DNA from: Thauera sp. 2A1
GTDB lineage: Bacteria > Pseudomonadota > Gammaproteobacteria > Burkholderiales > Rhodocyclaceae
Assembly: GCF_009469595.2 (NCBI RefSeq)
Contig: NZ_SSXV01000001.1
Span: forward strand, 124,001-188,000
Length of the DNA: 64,000 bases
Reading direction: 5' to 3'
A program made the position numbers and the translations under genes. Positions within the stretch are counted from its first letter, which is position 1. Every line of letters begins with the position of its first letter. Below, in pieces: positions 25,756 through 34,380 of the stretch. Below the pieces are notes generated by a model. The model did not search any database. It worked only from the letters and a program-made list of their open reading frames with translations, and was not told where the DNA came from.

Positions 25756-26187
25756 ATGATCGATACGCCACGAACCGTTTTCGATACGAATGTTCTCGTT
25801 GCTGCCCTTCGGTCGAGGCGGGGCGCTTCGTTTCGGTTGCTTGAGATGATTCGTGCGCGGCGTTTTCGGCTCTGCGTCACCGTGCCCCTGGTGATGGAGT
25901 ACGCCGATGTCCTGGCGCGGCCTGGAATGGTGCCGCTGAGTTCGGCTGCTGTGGACGCTGTGCTTGACATGGTTTGCCGTGAGGCCTTGCAGCAAGCGGT
26001 GCACTTCCTCTGGCGCCCGCAATTGAGGGACCCGAAGGACGAACTGGTTCTGGAGGCCGCGGTCAATGCAAGAGCGGCGTACCTGGTGACGCACAACGTC
26101 CGTGACTTCGAAGCATGCCGTTTTCACGGACTCGAGGTTGTCACTCCCGGCCAGTTTTTGGCGGTGCTCGAAGGAGATGATCGATGA
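25756..26187 (+). CDS. PIN-domain toxin (COG1569-type)
   Basis: A 143-residue PIN protein: TVFDTNVLVAALRSRRGASFRLL holds the first catalytic Asp, and RDPKDELVLEAAVNARAAYLVTHNVRDFEAC the later acidic residues, matching the 'putative toxin-antitoxin toxin component, PIN family'. Its stop overlaps the start of a ribbon-helix-helix gene by four bases (ATGA), so toxin precedes antitoxin here. It is divergent from the DUF6036 pair and convergent with rfbB. Confidence 0.88.
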   Translation: MIDTPRTVFDTNVLVAALRSRRGASFRLLEMIRARRFRLCVTVPLVMEYADVLARPGMVPLSSAAVDAVLDMVCREALQQAVHFLWRPQLRDPKDELVLEAAVNARAAYLVTHNVRDFEACRFHGLEVVTPGQFLAVLEGDDR

Positions 26188-26420
26188 CGACACTTAGCGT
26201 GCGTTTGCCTGAGTCGATTCACAAGAATGCTCGGCTCTATGCTGAAAAAGAAGGGACTTCGCTGAACCAGTTGGTGGCAACTGCGCTCGCGGAGAAGCTC
26301 GCTGCGCTCGCAGCGGAGGATTACATCCTTGCTCGCGCGCAGCGTGCAGATGACGCTGCATTCGACGCTGCACTCGCGGCGGTGCCCGATGTCTCGCCCG
26401 AGGAGGGGGATGCGTGCTGA
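26184..26420 (+). CDS. HicB-like ribbon-helix-helix antitoxin
   Basis: A 78-residue protein beginning MTTLSVRLPESIHKNARLYAEKEGTSLNQLVATALAEKLAAL, a classic RHH (MetJ/Arc) DNA-binding fold of the HicB C-terminal type, followed by a short tail (ARAQRADDAAFDAALAAVPD) that would contact the PIN toxin. The four-base overlap with the upstream toxin gene indicates coupling. It should repress the pair's promoter upstream of 25756. Confidence 0.85.
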   Translation: MTTLSVRLPESIHKNARLYAEKEGTSLNQLVATALAEKLAALAAEDYILARAQRADDAAFDAALAAVPDVSPEEGDAC

Positions 26421-26444
26421 AGTAGCGCCTCCAGCACGGCAAGC

Positions 26445-27506
26445 TCACCCTTGCCCCAGCCGCCCGAGCTGATACGCGCCGCTCAGCACGCGCTGCCACC
26501 AGGCTTCGTTGTGCAGGTACCACTGCACCGTCTTGCGCAGGCCGGTTTCGAAGGTTTCCTGCGGCACCCAGCCGAGCTCGCGCTGGATCTTCGATGCGTC
26601 GATGGCGTAGCGGCGGTCGTGGCCGGGGCGGTCCTTCACGAAGGTGATGAGGTCGCGGTAGCGGGCGAGGCCTTGCGGCTTGCCGGGCGCGAGCTCCTCG
26701 AGCAGGTCGCACAGCGTGTGGACCACTTCCAGGTTGCGCTTCTCGTTGTGGCCGCCGATGTTGTACGTCTCGCCAACCTCGCCGCGGCTCACCACCTGCA
26801 CCAGCGCGCGGGCGTGGTCCTCCACGAAGAGCCAGTCGCGGATCTGCCCGCCGTCGCCATACACCGGCAGCGGCTTGCCATGCAGCGCGTTGAGGATGAT
26901 GTGCGGGACGAGCTTTTCCGGGAAGTGGAAGGGGCCGTAGTTGTTGGAGCAGTTGGTGACCAGCGTGGGCAGGCCGTAGGTGCGCTGCCAGGCGCGCGCC
27001 AGGTGGTCCGATCCGGCCTTGGAGGCGGAATACGGCGAGCTGGGGGCGTAGGGCGTGGTTTCGGTGAACAGGTCGTCGGTGCCTTCGAGGTCGCCATACA
27101 CCTCGTCGGTGGAGATGTGGTGGAAGCGGAAGGCGTCCTTCTCCGCCGCCGGCAGCGTGTTCCAGTAGGCGCGGGCCGCTTCGAGCAGGGTGTAGGTCCC
27201 GACGACGTTGGTTTCGATGAAGGCGGCCGGGCCGTCGATGGAGCGGTCGACATGCGATTCGGCTGCCAGGTGCATCACCGCCGTGGGGCGGAATTCCGCG
27301 AACACCTTCGCCAGCGCCGGGCCGTCGCAGATGTCGACCTGGTGGAAGCGGTAGCGCGGCGAATCGGCCACCGAGGCGAGCGATTCGAGGTTGCCGGCGT
27401 AGGTGAGCTTGTCGACGTTGGAGACTTCGTGCGGCGTGTCGTTGATGAGGTGACGGACGACAGCCGAGCCGATGAAGCCGGCACCGCCGGTGACGAGGAT
27501 GCGCAT
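26445..27506 (-). CDS. rfbB: dTDP-glucose 4,6-dehydratase
   Basis: From the ATG at 27506 the protein has 353 residues and begins [20 protein letters not shown], the NAD-binding glycine motif; the extra 33 residues of the longer frame are not family-like. [15 protein letters not shown], the catalytic [11 protein letters not shown] and [13 protein letters not shown] (YxxxK) are RmlB hallmarks, and the length is standard. It converts dTDP-glucose to dTDP-4-keto-6-deoxyglucose. Its usual downstream partners rfbD and rfbA are separated from it: rfbA lies 3.5 kb away beyond TA, Uma2 and RAYT sequences. Confidence 0.95.
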   Translation of the reverse strand: MRILVTGGAGFIGSAVVRHLINDTPHEVSNVDKLTYAGNLESLASVADSPRYRFHQVDICDGPALAKVFAEFRPTAVMHLAAESHVDRSIDGPAAFIETNVVGTYTLLEAARAYWNTLPAAEKDAFRFHHISTDEVYGDLEGTDDLFTETTPYAPSSPYSASKAGSDHLARAWQRTYGLPTLVTNCSNNYGPFHFPEKLVPHIILNALHGKPLPVYGDGGQIRDWLFVEDHARALVQVVSRGEVGETYNIGGHNEKRNLEVVHTLCDLLEELAPGKPQGLARYRDLITFVKDRPGHDRRYAIDASKIQRELGWVPQETFETGLRKTVQWYLHNEAWWQRVLSGAYQLGRLGQG

Positions 27507-27567
27507 GGGGATGGTCTCGAAATGTGGATTCTTTTGAAGAGGGGGCGCGCTTGGATTTTGGGTAGCG

Positions 27568-28032
27568 CTACTGTGCAATTCCGTATGCCTGCCTGCAAAA
27601 CTCAACGAGTCGTTGGTGGTATTCCATCAGGTTCGGGGTTTCCTCGATCAGCAGACTGAAAAACTCCGATACCCGGTCGGGGTTCTCTTCGTACTCGTGA
27701 TTCACTGCGTTTCTCAACTCGCGGATCAGCTTCCAGTGCGCGACCGAGTCGAGAATGTTGAGCTTCTCCATGAAAGCCAGGACGGAGCCGAAGGGTTCGG
27801 CGGCGACTTCTTCCTCGAGGGCGATCGCTCGCATTGTTTTGCCGATGTGTTCCTGGAATTCGCTGAACCGGACGCGAAAGGCCGCCAGGCTCTCGTGTTG
27901 ATCCGGTGTGAGGGCGTCCCAGTCTGAGATCGGTAGAAGGCGAGCCACCTGTTCTTGCGAATAGGCGAGATAGCCGGCCATGCGTGAAAGATGTGCCAGC
28001 CTGTGGCCGATCAGTTCAAGGTTGTGGGTCAC
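27568..28032 (-). CDS. HepT-like ribonuclease toxin
   Basis: Start chosen at GTG 28032 ([18 protein letters not shown]...), whose GTGA overlaps the TGA of the nucleotidyltransferase gene by four bases; this gives 154 residues. [14 protein letters not shown] contains the RNAVNHEY arrangement, an R-x4-H-x-Y motif that is the catalytic signature of HepT RNases of the HEPN superfamily. It forms a type VII toxin-antitoxin pair with the upstream MntA-like protein, which neutralises HepT by AMPylation in characterised systems. Confidence 0.82.
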   Translation of the reverse strand: MTHNLELIGHRLAHLSRMAGYLAYSQEQVARLLPISDWDALTPDQHESLAAFRVRFSEFQEHIGKTMRAIALEEEVAAEPFGSVLAFMEKLNILDSVAHWKLIRELRNAVNHEYEENPDRVSEFFSLLIEETPNLMEYHQRLVEFCRQAYGIAQ

Positions 28033-28313
28033 AGCGGAACCCCCTTCTCGCGCGCAAGTTGGTGGATCGGTTGAGGATGTCCGGAACGACGAACGATCAG
28101 ATCGACGTCGAGGTCCAGCAAATCCTTCAGCCGGCTCTTGCACTTCAGCTCCGCCCTCAGGCTCGAATGCTCGGGTTCGACGTAGAGGTCGACGTCTCCG
28201 CCGCGGCGCAGGTCGTCCGTGCGTGATCCGAAAAGCCAGGTCCGCGAACCCGCACCGAAGGAGTCGCGGATGCAGTCACGTATCTGGCGGACTTGGTCGG
28301 GGTTTAGTCTCAC
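28029..28313 (-). CDS. MntA-like minimal nucleotidyltransferase antitoxin
   Basis: A GTG start at 28313 gives 94 residues (VRLNPDQVRQIRDCIRDSFG...). TWLFGSRTDDLRRGGDVDLYV is the GSx10DxD nucleotidyltransferase signature. Although the same frame stays open for hundreds of bases upstream, that part is the shadow of the heparinase gene; homology begins at the GTG. No strong ribosome-binding site is visible before it. It is coupled to the HepT-like toxin by a four-base overlap and follows the VanZ-heparinase gene on the same strand by 59 bp. Confidence 0.78.
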   Translation of the reverse strand: MRLNPDQVRQIRDCIRDSFGAGSRTWLFGSRTDDLRRGGDVDLYVEPEHSSLRAELKCKSRLKDLLDLDVDLIVRRSGHPQPIHQLAREKGVPL

Positions 28314-28372
28314 GGTTGCGCAGTGCTTGAACGATTTGGCCGATATTGCCACAGGCCAGCGGGAGGGATGCC

Positions 28373-31300
28373 TCAAGGCTTCGCCGACAGCGCGTGCCGT
28401 GTCGAGCTGCTCGGCGTCACGATCTCCACCTCCACCCCCTGCGTGCCGGGCCGGTACCACCAGCGCGTGGTGCGCTGCGGGCCGGTGATTTCGGCGCCGA
28501 CGCGGCCGGCTTCTTCGAGGCGGCGTACCGTGGCGCGCGGCTTCTGCCCGGCGAGGCTGGGTTGCATGACGACGAGGAACTGGTCTTCCTTCGCCTCGCT
28601 GGGCGGCATCAGCTCGATACGCCAGGCGCCGGGCTCGGGGCGGCCCAGCTCGGCCTTCTTCATCGCCTGCTGGACCTTGCCGCCGTCGTCGTAGTTCGTG
28701 CCGTCGACGAAGAACTCGAAGCCCGGCCCGCCGATGGTGTTGAGCAGCGGCTTGCGCGGCAGCAGCACCTGGCCGGTGAGCTGGCCGCCGGCGTGGCCGG
28801 GCTGGGTGGTGGCGGGGATGAACAGGCTGAAGCCGTCGGCGCCGACGAGCGGCGGTTCGATGGCGTGCAGCAGCCAGCGCTTGCGGAAACTCGCGTCGGT
28901 GGCGACGACGTCGTCGAACACGACGATGGTGTCGTTGGCGCGGTCGTAGCCGAACACCCGCCACATCCGCTCGACGCGCTTGGTGCGATCGGGGAAGCTG
29001 CCGCGGCCGGACTGGCTGTTGGTATAGGCGGGGGTGAGGTCGGCGACCGCGACGACGAGGTCGTCCTCGTCCAGATGGCCGACGATGCGGCCGGTGTGGT
29101 AGGTGTCGCGCCGCTTCTGCCACTCATTGAAGTCCAGCGGCGCGGCCTCCACGGCCCAGCCCGAGCCGATGCGCCGCTGGCCGCCGTCGTTGGCGTAATG
29201 GCGCGGATTGCCGGCGTCGAAGCCGGGGCCGGGCATCACGTCATCGGGGTCAGTCACGGTGACGAGGTTGTGGGCGATGCTCTGGTAGGTGTAGTTCATG
29301 TGGTGGTCCGAGCCGTAGGCCGGACCGTAGAGGCCGCTGTCGATCGCCAGCGCGCCGCCCTTGTAGATGGTGAACGCGCCCTGGTCGAGGTGGCTGTGCG
29401 ACCAGAAGTTGTCGCCGGCCTTGAAGCTGATGTAGGTGGCGTCGGCCGACCAGTCGCTGCGCGCCACCAGCATGCCGATGCCGTCGAACAGCCGCGCCAG
29501 CGGCAGGCCTGCGGCGGCGTGCGGGTCGATCAGGCTGGCGTCGGACAACGGCCCCCAGGGCCAGCCGGTGGGCAGCGGCCCGCGCTCGGGCGGGGCGAGC
29601 GTGTAGGCCGCGGCGTGGCGGAATTCCAGCGCCAGCGGCGTCGCGTCCGGCGACGGGCGCAGGAAGTAGGAGCCGTCGCCCCAGCGGAACTGCGTGCCGT
29701 CCGGCCGCGTGCGGTAGACGAGGAAATCGAGGAAGCCGCGGATGCCGGGTTCGGACCTGAACACATCCTCGCCGGTGGCGGCGCGCCACATTGCCGGCAG
29801 GGTGTAGATCGCCTGGCCGATGCCGATGGCGACGTATTCGCCGCCCTCGTGCCAGCCACCATTGCGACCAAAGACCTGCCGCCACACCGGCAGCACGCGG
29901 TTCTTCCACAGCTCGTGGGTGAAGGCCATGTAGGCCTCGCCGCGCGGATGGTCGCGGTACAGTGCGATCGAGCAGGCCATCAGCGCCTGCAGCGGGGCGT
30001 TGTAGAGGAAGACGTTGTAGGGCGACAGCGCCTCCTTGCGGATCACGTCGATGACGTAGTCGCAGCCCTGGGCGAGCTTGTCGCGCAGCGCCTCGCGCTC
30101 GGCGACCGTCCATTGGTCGTACAGCCAGTCGTAGGCCAGCGCCAGCGGCTTGACCTGGCCGTGGCCGCGCTCCCAGAACTGCAGCGCCATCAGCTTTTCA
30201 TGGGTGCGGGAAAGATCGACGCTGTTGGGCTTCAACGCCGCCGCGAGGATGGCGGTGTCGATGGCGTTGGGGTTGCTGCGTGCGGCGCTGGCGATCTGCG
30301 CCAGATAGTTGGGGTTGAAGGTCTGCAGCATCGCCACGTCGGTGGGCGCGGGATGCGGCAGGCGCGGATGGGCGAGGCGGAAGCCCGGCAGCGCGACCGG
30401 CGCAATGGCGGCGGGCGGCGGGTAGGTGGTTTCGGCCTCGTTCACCGGATTGGCCGGCGGCGCCGAAGGCACGGTCGTGGCCACCACGATGAAGATCGCG
30501 ACGATGGGCAGCACCGCGGTGAGCAGCACGGGGCGCAGGGATTGCAGGCCACCGTCCGCTGTGGGAGAGATGATGGCGGGATCGGCGACAGCCGCGATTG
30601 CGCGCGGATCATCCGTGCCGGCGGCGTCGTATCGCGGCTGCCGCTGCTCCCACCGGGTGCCGTGCTCGGCAGCGCCGGCGGCATGTGCCAGCAGCCGCTG
30701 CACGATCCAGTGCGCCAGCCACGCGCTGGCCGCGGCGATCAGCAGGTTGGTGGGGTCGGGCCGCGTGCCGAGCGAGAACAGCTTGAGCACCTCGACGCCG
30801 AAGCACAGCACCAGCGCCGCCAGCACCGCGCCAATGGCTGCGCGACGGGGCGCGGTGGGCCAGCCGATGGCCGCCGCCACGCCGATCGGCGCATAGCTGC
30901 CGGCAACGAACAGCAGGCTGCGCACCGCGGCGGTCTCGCTGGTGTAGTAGTGGTAGTAGAAGGGCAGGAAGCGCAACCCGTCGAGCTTTTCCAGCGCGGC
31001 CCATTCGGGCTGCAGGCGCAGCGGCAGCAGCCCATTGAGCCCGAGGGCAAGGCCGAGATGCACCGGCAGCAGCACAAAAATGAGGCGGCGCGCCGTTGCC
31101 GGCGGGTAGTCCAGCCAGCGCCGCGGATGGCTGCCTGCGAGCATCGCGCCCCATCCGGTGCCGACGGCGCGCGTCAGCACCGAGACGACCTGGGTGGTGC
31201 CCGATGCCAGCACGATCTGCACGCCCTCGACGACGATGCCCAGCGCGGCGCCTGCCGCAAAGCCCCACCCCGGCGCGAGCGGCCGGCTGCCACGCCCGCG

Positions 31301-32014
31301 CCGCGCCAGCACCAGCAGCAGCCCGAACGGCACCGCGAGCAGCGCCTCCACCAGCAGCTTGACACCGCAGGTGAAGCTGCTGCCGCAGCTCAGCCCGGGG
31401 CCGATGCTGAAACTGTCGGGTTTGGCGAGCTTGGCGGAGAGTTCCGCGGAGGAGACGAGAAAATCGTAGGGAAAGAAGCTCAGCCCCAGGTAGCCGAGCG
31501 CATACAGCGCCAGCAGTGCGCGGATGCTATTCGTGCCGCCAATGACGAAGCGCTCCCACATCGCGGCGACGCGTTTGCCCGATACGAACCACAGCCCCGC
31601 GCCGATCGCGGTGCCGAGGCCTTCGGCCAGCAGGTCGTTGAGCGACACGGTGCGCGGCGGGAAGTAGAGCTGCGCGAACTCGATGCCGACGGCGAGCGCC
31701 ACGCAGGCGGCGAGCACGATGGCCAGCAGCGCGACGCGCAGGCCGCGCGTGGCGCGCATCGTCCACACCGCGCCGGCACAGAAATAGGCTAGAACGACAT
31801 AGAGCAGGATGTTGGCCACCCAGTCGGCCCGCGAACCGACCCCCAGTTGCAGCCAGGGCGTGTGCAGGAACTGCTGCCAGGCATGGGGATTGGGCTTGAA
31901 TTCGAGCGGAACCAGGCTGCCGTAGGTGACGAACACCGCCCAGGCGATGGCCAGTTTCGCGTGCTGCCACGCGCGCGAGGGGGGCTGGTGTGGAGTGGTG
32001 CTCATCATCCGCAT
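28373..32014 (-). CDS. VanZ-domain / heparinase II/III-like fusion protein
   Basis: A 1213-residue protein. Residues of about 1-500 are a polytopic membrane region with VanZ-like text (FVTYGSLVPLEFKP, ADWVANILLYVVLAYF, IEFAQLYFPPRTVSLNDLLAE), and a second VanZ-like unit around 170-300. After a final helix near 515-535 (VLLTAVLPIVAIFIVVATTV) comes a large periplasmic domain with heparinase II/III features: a helical toroid (WERGHGQVKPLALAYDWLYDQW) and FWSHSHLDQGAFTIYKGGAL with DHHMNYTYQSIAHNLVTV. It would act as a membrane-tethered lyase trimming or releasing the exported acidic polysaccharide. Starts at 32008 and 32005 are alternatives. Confidence 0.8.
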   Translation of the reverse strand: MRMMSTTPHQPPSRAWQHAKLAIAWAVFVTYGSLVPLEFKPNPHAWQQFLHTPWLQLGVGSRADWVANILLYVVLAYFCAGAVWTMRATRGLRVALLAIVLAACVALAVGIEFAQLYFPPRTVSLNDLLAEGLGTAIGAGLWFVSGKRVAAMWERFVIGGTNSIRALLALYALGYLGLSFFPYDFLVSSAELSAKLAKPDSFSIGPGLSCGSSFTCGVKLLVEALLAVPFGLLLVLARRGRGSRPLAPGWGFAAGAALGIVVEGVQIVLASGTTQVVSVLTRAVGTGWGAMLAGSHPRRWLDYPPATARRLIFVLLPVHLGLALGLNGLLPLRLQPEWAALEKLDGLRFLPFYYHYYTSETAAVRSLLFVAGSYAPIGVAAAIGWPTAPRRAAIGAVLAALVLCFGVEVLKLFSLGTRPDPTNLLIAAASAWLAHWIVQRLLAHAAGAAEHGTRWEQRQPRYDAAGTDDPRAIAAVADPAIISPTADGGLQSLRPVLLTAVLPIVAIFIVVATTVPSAPPANPVNEAETTYPPPAAIAPVALPGFRLAHPRLPHPAPTDVAMLQTFNPNYLAQIASAARSNPNAIDTAILAAALKPNSVDLSRTHEKLMALQFWERGHGQVKPLALAYDWLYDQWTVAEREALRDKLAQGCDYVIDVIRKEALSPYNVFLYNAPLQALMACSIALYRDHPRGEAYMAFTHELWKNRVLPVWRQVFGRNGGWHEGGEYVAIGIGQAIYTLPAMWRAATGEDVFRSEPGIRGFLDFLVYRTRPDGTQFRWGDGSYFLRPSPDATPLALEFRHAAAYTLAPPERGPLPTGWPWGPLSDASLIDPHAAAGLPLARLFDGIGMLVARSDWSADATYISFKAGDNFWSHSHLDQGAFTIYKGGALAIDSGLYGPAYGSDHHMNYTYQSIAHNLVTVTDPDDVMPGPGFDAGNPRHYANDGGQRRIGSGWAVEAAPLDFNEWQKRRDTYHTGRIVGHLDEDDLVVAVADLTPAYTNSQSGRGSFPDRTKRVERMWRVFGYDRANDTIVVFDDVVATDASFRKRWLLHAIEPPLVGADGFSLFIPATTQPGHAGGQLTGQVLLPRKPLLNTIGGPGFEFFVDGTNYDDGGKVQQAMKKAELGRPEPGAWRIELMPPSEAKEDQFLVVMQPSLAGQKPRATVRRLEEAGRVGAEITGPQRTTRWWYRPGTQGVEVEIVTPSSSTRHALSAKP

Positions 32015-32147
32015 GAATTCGTGAAGGACCGCTGCAATTGTCGTACGGGATGCGGCAAACTGCGAACGCTGCTTCTATCCGAGCCTGCTGAAACGGGTCA
32101 TGCGAGGCGGGCAGCGGTGTTTTCTTTCTCCATGCAAAGGGGTTGTC

Positions 32148-32552
32148 ATGAGAGCGTTCAGGGTTTTGGGCGGACTGGCGTTGCTGGGCGCAGCGTTCGT
32201 TTCAGGAAATGCTTTGGCCGCGTGCCAGGGGCAGGCGTCGGCAGGGAGTGGTTTGTCCGGCAAGACGCTGTGTTACACCAAGGCAAACGGCGATCGCTTC
32301 CAGGAATACCACGCCGGAGGTCCCAACAGCGGCGACGTAATCGATTGGAAGAAAGGCGCAACCGACAAGGTCGACCCGACCAAGAAGGTGGGAACCTGGT
32401 CAGCCAATGGAAACAACATCACCTACACATACGGTAGCCAGAGCTACACGTACGCGGTTTTCAGAAATGGCAACAGCAACAATTTCTGCCTGAGTGGCAA
32501 TGGGGAGGAAATCACCCCTGTGGTCCGCAACGGCCAGGTTGCCTGCCAGTAA
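32148..32552 (+). CDS. Small secreted protein of unknown function
   Basis: The ATG at 32148, preceded by an AAAGGGG ribosome-binding site, gives 134 residues. MRAFRVLGGLALLGAAFVSG followed by NALAACQG is a Sec signal peptide with an AxA cleavage site (NALA-A). The mature part is rich in Gly, Asn, Tyr and Thr and contains four Cys (CQG, LCYTK, FCLSG and a C-terminal ACQ), which could make two disulfides. I do not recognise the family. It is divergent from the VanZ-heparinase gene and convergent with the PLP decarboxylase, 18 bp away. An upstream in-frame start (32100) would disrupt the signal peptide and is rejected. Confidence 0.7.
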   Translation: MRAFRVLGGLALLGAAFVSGNALAACQGQASAGSGLSGKTLCYTKANGDRFQEYHAGGPNSGDVIDWKKGATDKVDPTKKVGTWSANGNNITYTYGSQSYTYAVFRNGNSNNFCLSGNGEEITPVVRNGQVACQ

Positions 32553-32570
32553 GCGTGTGGCGCCCTCGAC

Positions 32571-33824
32571 TCACACCAGCGCCTCCGCCACCTCCGGGTG
32601 GCTGAGGAAGCCTTGCGGGCTGGCCGTCGCGCCATAGGCGCCCGACTGGAACACCACCACCAGATCCCCCGGCTGCGCGTCCGGCAGCGCCATGCGGTCG
32701 GCGATCAGGTCCAGCGGCGTGCATAGCGGCCCGACGATCGAGACTGCATCGTCGGCCGCGCTCTCGTTCATGCGGTTGCCGATCGCGACCGGATGGTTCT
32801 TGCGGATCACCTGGCCGAAGTTGCCGCTCGCCGACAGGTGATGATGCAGGCCGCCATCGGTCACCAGATAGACCTGGCCGCGCGACACCTTGCGGTCGGT
32901 GACGCGGCACACGTACACCCCGGCCTCGCCGACGAGGTAGCGGCCGAGTTCCAGCACCAGTTCCGCCCCGGGCAGTTGCCGCGCAGCGACTTCCGCGATT
33001 TCCGCGAGATTGGCACCGATCGGTGCGAGGTCGAGCCGGCTTTCGCCCGGGAAGTAGGGGATGCCGAAGCCGCCGCCGAGGTTCAGCACCTTGATGGGCG
33101 ACGGCGCCGACTCGGCCAGGCGCAGCGCCAGCGCGAGGCTCTTCTGCTGCGCTTCGACGATGGCCTCGGCCTTCAGGTTCTGCGAGCCGGCGAAGAGGTG
33201 GAAGCCCTCGAAGGCCAGCCCCGCGCGGCCGATCTCGGCCAGCAGCGCGGGCACCTCTTCCGCATCGACACCGAAGGGCTTGGGGCCGCCACCCATCTTC
33301 ACCGCCGAGCTCTTCAGCTCGAAGTCGGGATTCACCCGCACCGCCACGCGGGCGGGCAGGCCGAGCGCCTGCGAAGCACGCGCCAGCACCGGCACTTCGC
33401 GGAAGGATTCGACATTCACCAGGATGCCCGCGGCGACCGCGCGCATCAGTTCGGGGTCGCGTTTGCCGGGGCCGGCGAAGCTGATGTCGTGCGGATCGGC
33501 CCCGGCATCCAGCGCCACCGTCAGCTCGCGCTCGGAGGCGACGTCGATGCCATCCACCAGCCGCACCATGTGCGCCACCACCGCCGGCATCGGGTTGGCC
33601 TTCATCGCGAAGTGCAGCTTGATCGACGCCGGCAGGGCGGCGCGCAATTCGGCCACGCGCCGGCTCAGCAGGCCGCGGTCATAGGCATAGAAGGGCGTCT
33701 GCCCGACGCGCGCGGCCAGCCTGACGAGCGGGATGCCTCCGATCACGAGCTCGCCGTTCTCGACAGGAAACTGCGACATCGGCGCATGGATGGGAGCGGA
33801 CTTCGGAGGCGTGTTGGTGGTCAT
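32571..33824 (-). CDS. PLP-dependent decarboxylase, exosortase A system-associated
   Basis: From ATG 33824 the protein has 417 residues (MTTNTPPKSAPIHAPMSQFP...); a later Met (33779, MSQFPVENGELVIGG) is the alternative. It is a fold-III decarboxylase of the ODC/DAPDC type: LHFAMKANPMPAVVAH contains the PLP-binding Lys75, IDVASERELTVALDAG and FAGPGKRDPEL the substrate region, and LNLGGGFGIPYFPG the phosphate-binding glycines. This family accompanies XrtA/PEP-CTERM polysaccharide loci along with an AMP-forming acyl-CoA ligase and an ACP, both present at 34.8-36.8 kb. Its substrate is not established. A TA pair separates it from the ligase. Confidence 0.85.
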   Translation of the reverse strand: MTTNTPPKSAPIHAPMSQFPVENGELVIGGIPLVRLAARVGQTPFYAYDRGLLSRRVAELRAALPASIKLHFAMKANPMPAVVAHMVRLVDGIDVASERELTVALDAGADPHDISFAGPGKRDPELMRAVAAGILVNVESFREVPVLARASQALGLPARVAVRVNPDFELKSSAVKMGGGPKPFGVDAEEVPALLAEIGRAGLAFEGFHLFAGSQNLKAEAIVEAQQKSLALALRLAESAPSPIKVLNLGGGFGIPYFPGESRLDLAPIGANLAEIAEVAARQLPGAELVLELGRYLVGEAGVYVCRVTDRKVSRGQVYLVTDGGLHHHLSASGNFGQVIRKNHPVAIGNRMNESAADDAVSIVGPLCTPLDLIADRMALPDAQPGDLVVVFQSGAYGATASPQGFLSHPEVAEALV

Positions 33825-33984
33825 TTTCTCGTTTGTTTCGACTGGGCGGATGGAGATCGGCTGGAGGTCGGGTGCGAGCGCCTTGACGGCATAAGGGGCG
33901 GTGGGCCGAGGACGTATGATTTGTTGGTCAAGCTCACTTCCCGTGAGAAATTCGCCTGCGCCGCCCTTCTTGCGCCCGGGACGG

Positions 33985-34380
33985 CTATGCGGTGAGCCTT
34001 GCGCTGATCGTCTCGACAATCAGTTCTGAAAGCTTCAGGGCTTGCGACACTTCGTCTGTAGTGGGGTCGGGTGCGTCTGTCGGATAACGGAACTCCGTCG
34101 CGAACGGCGTCAATTCATCACAGGCGTCCCGGAGCACGAGAAGTGTTTCGTCAACAGCAACACAGCGCTCGATGAGCGCACGCAAGTCATGCGTTTTCGG
34201 AACTGGCGTATCCGTGGATGCGATGAGTGCCTTAAGCGCTTTCTCTGCGGCCTGCTGACAGTGGTAGGCGGAAGTGGCCGGGAAAGGATCCGGCTCGGCC
34301 AACAACTTGTTTGCGGCGCCAAGATCGTCACGGGCGCGCTCCAGCCAACTTGCCGTCTCGCGCGCAAGCTGATCACGCAT
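33985..34380 (-). CDS. HEPN-domain protein (putative toxin)
   Basis: ATG at 34380 gives 131 residues: MRDQLARETASWLERARDDLG, followed by AYHCQQAAEKALKALIAS and KTHDLRALIERC, the helices of the PF05168-type HEPN domain, with EFRYPTD near the C-terminus. It overlaps the upstream nucleotidyltransferase gene by eight bases, as in MNT/HEPN toxin-antitoxin pairs. The R-x4-6-H motif of HepT is not obvious, so RNase activity is less certain than for the pair at 27.6 kb. The pair sits between two XrtA-associated genes. Confidence 0.82.
   Translation of the reverse strand: MRDQLARETASWLERARDDLGAANKLLAEPDPFPATSAYHCQQAAEKALKALIASTDTPVPKTHDLRALIERCVAVDETLLVLRDACDELTPFATEFRYPTDAPDPTTDEVSQALKLSELIVETISARLTA

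Noticed and set aside
26451-27659. 402-residue plus-strand open frame opposite rfbB
   Set aside because: Antisense shadow of rfbB produced by high G+C; no family-like motifs, whereas the minus strand has the full RmlB signature.
28346-31792. 1148-residue plus-strand open frame opposite the VanZ-heparinase gene
   Set aside because: Low-complexity Arg/Gly/Ala/Gln composition without motifs; it is the complementary frame of a real gene.
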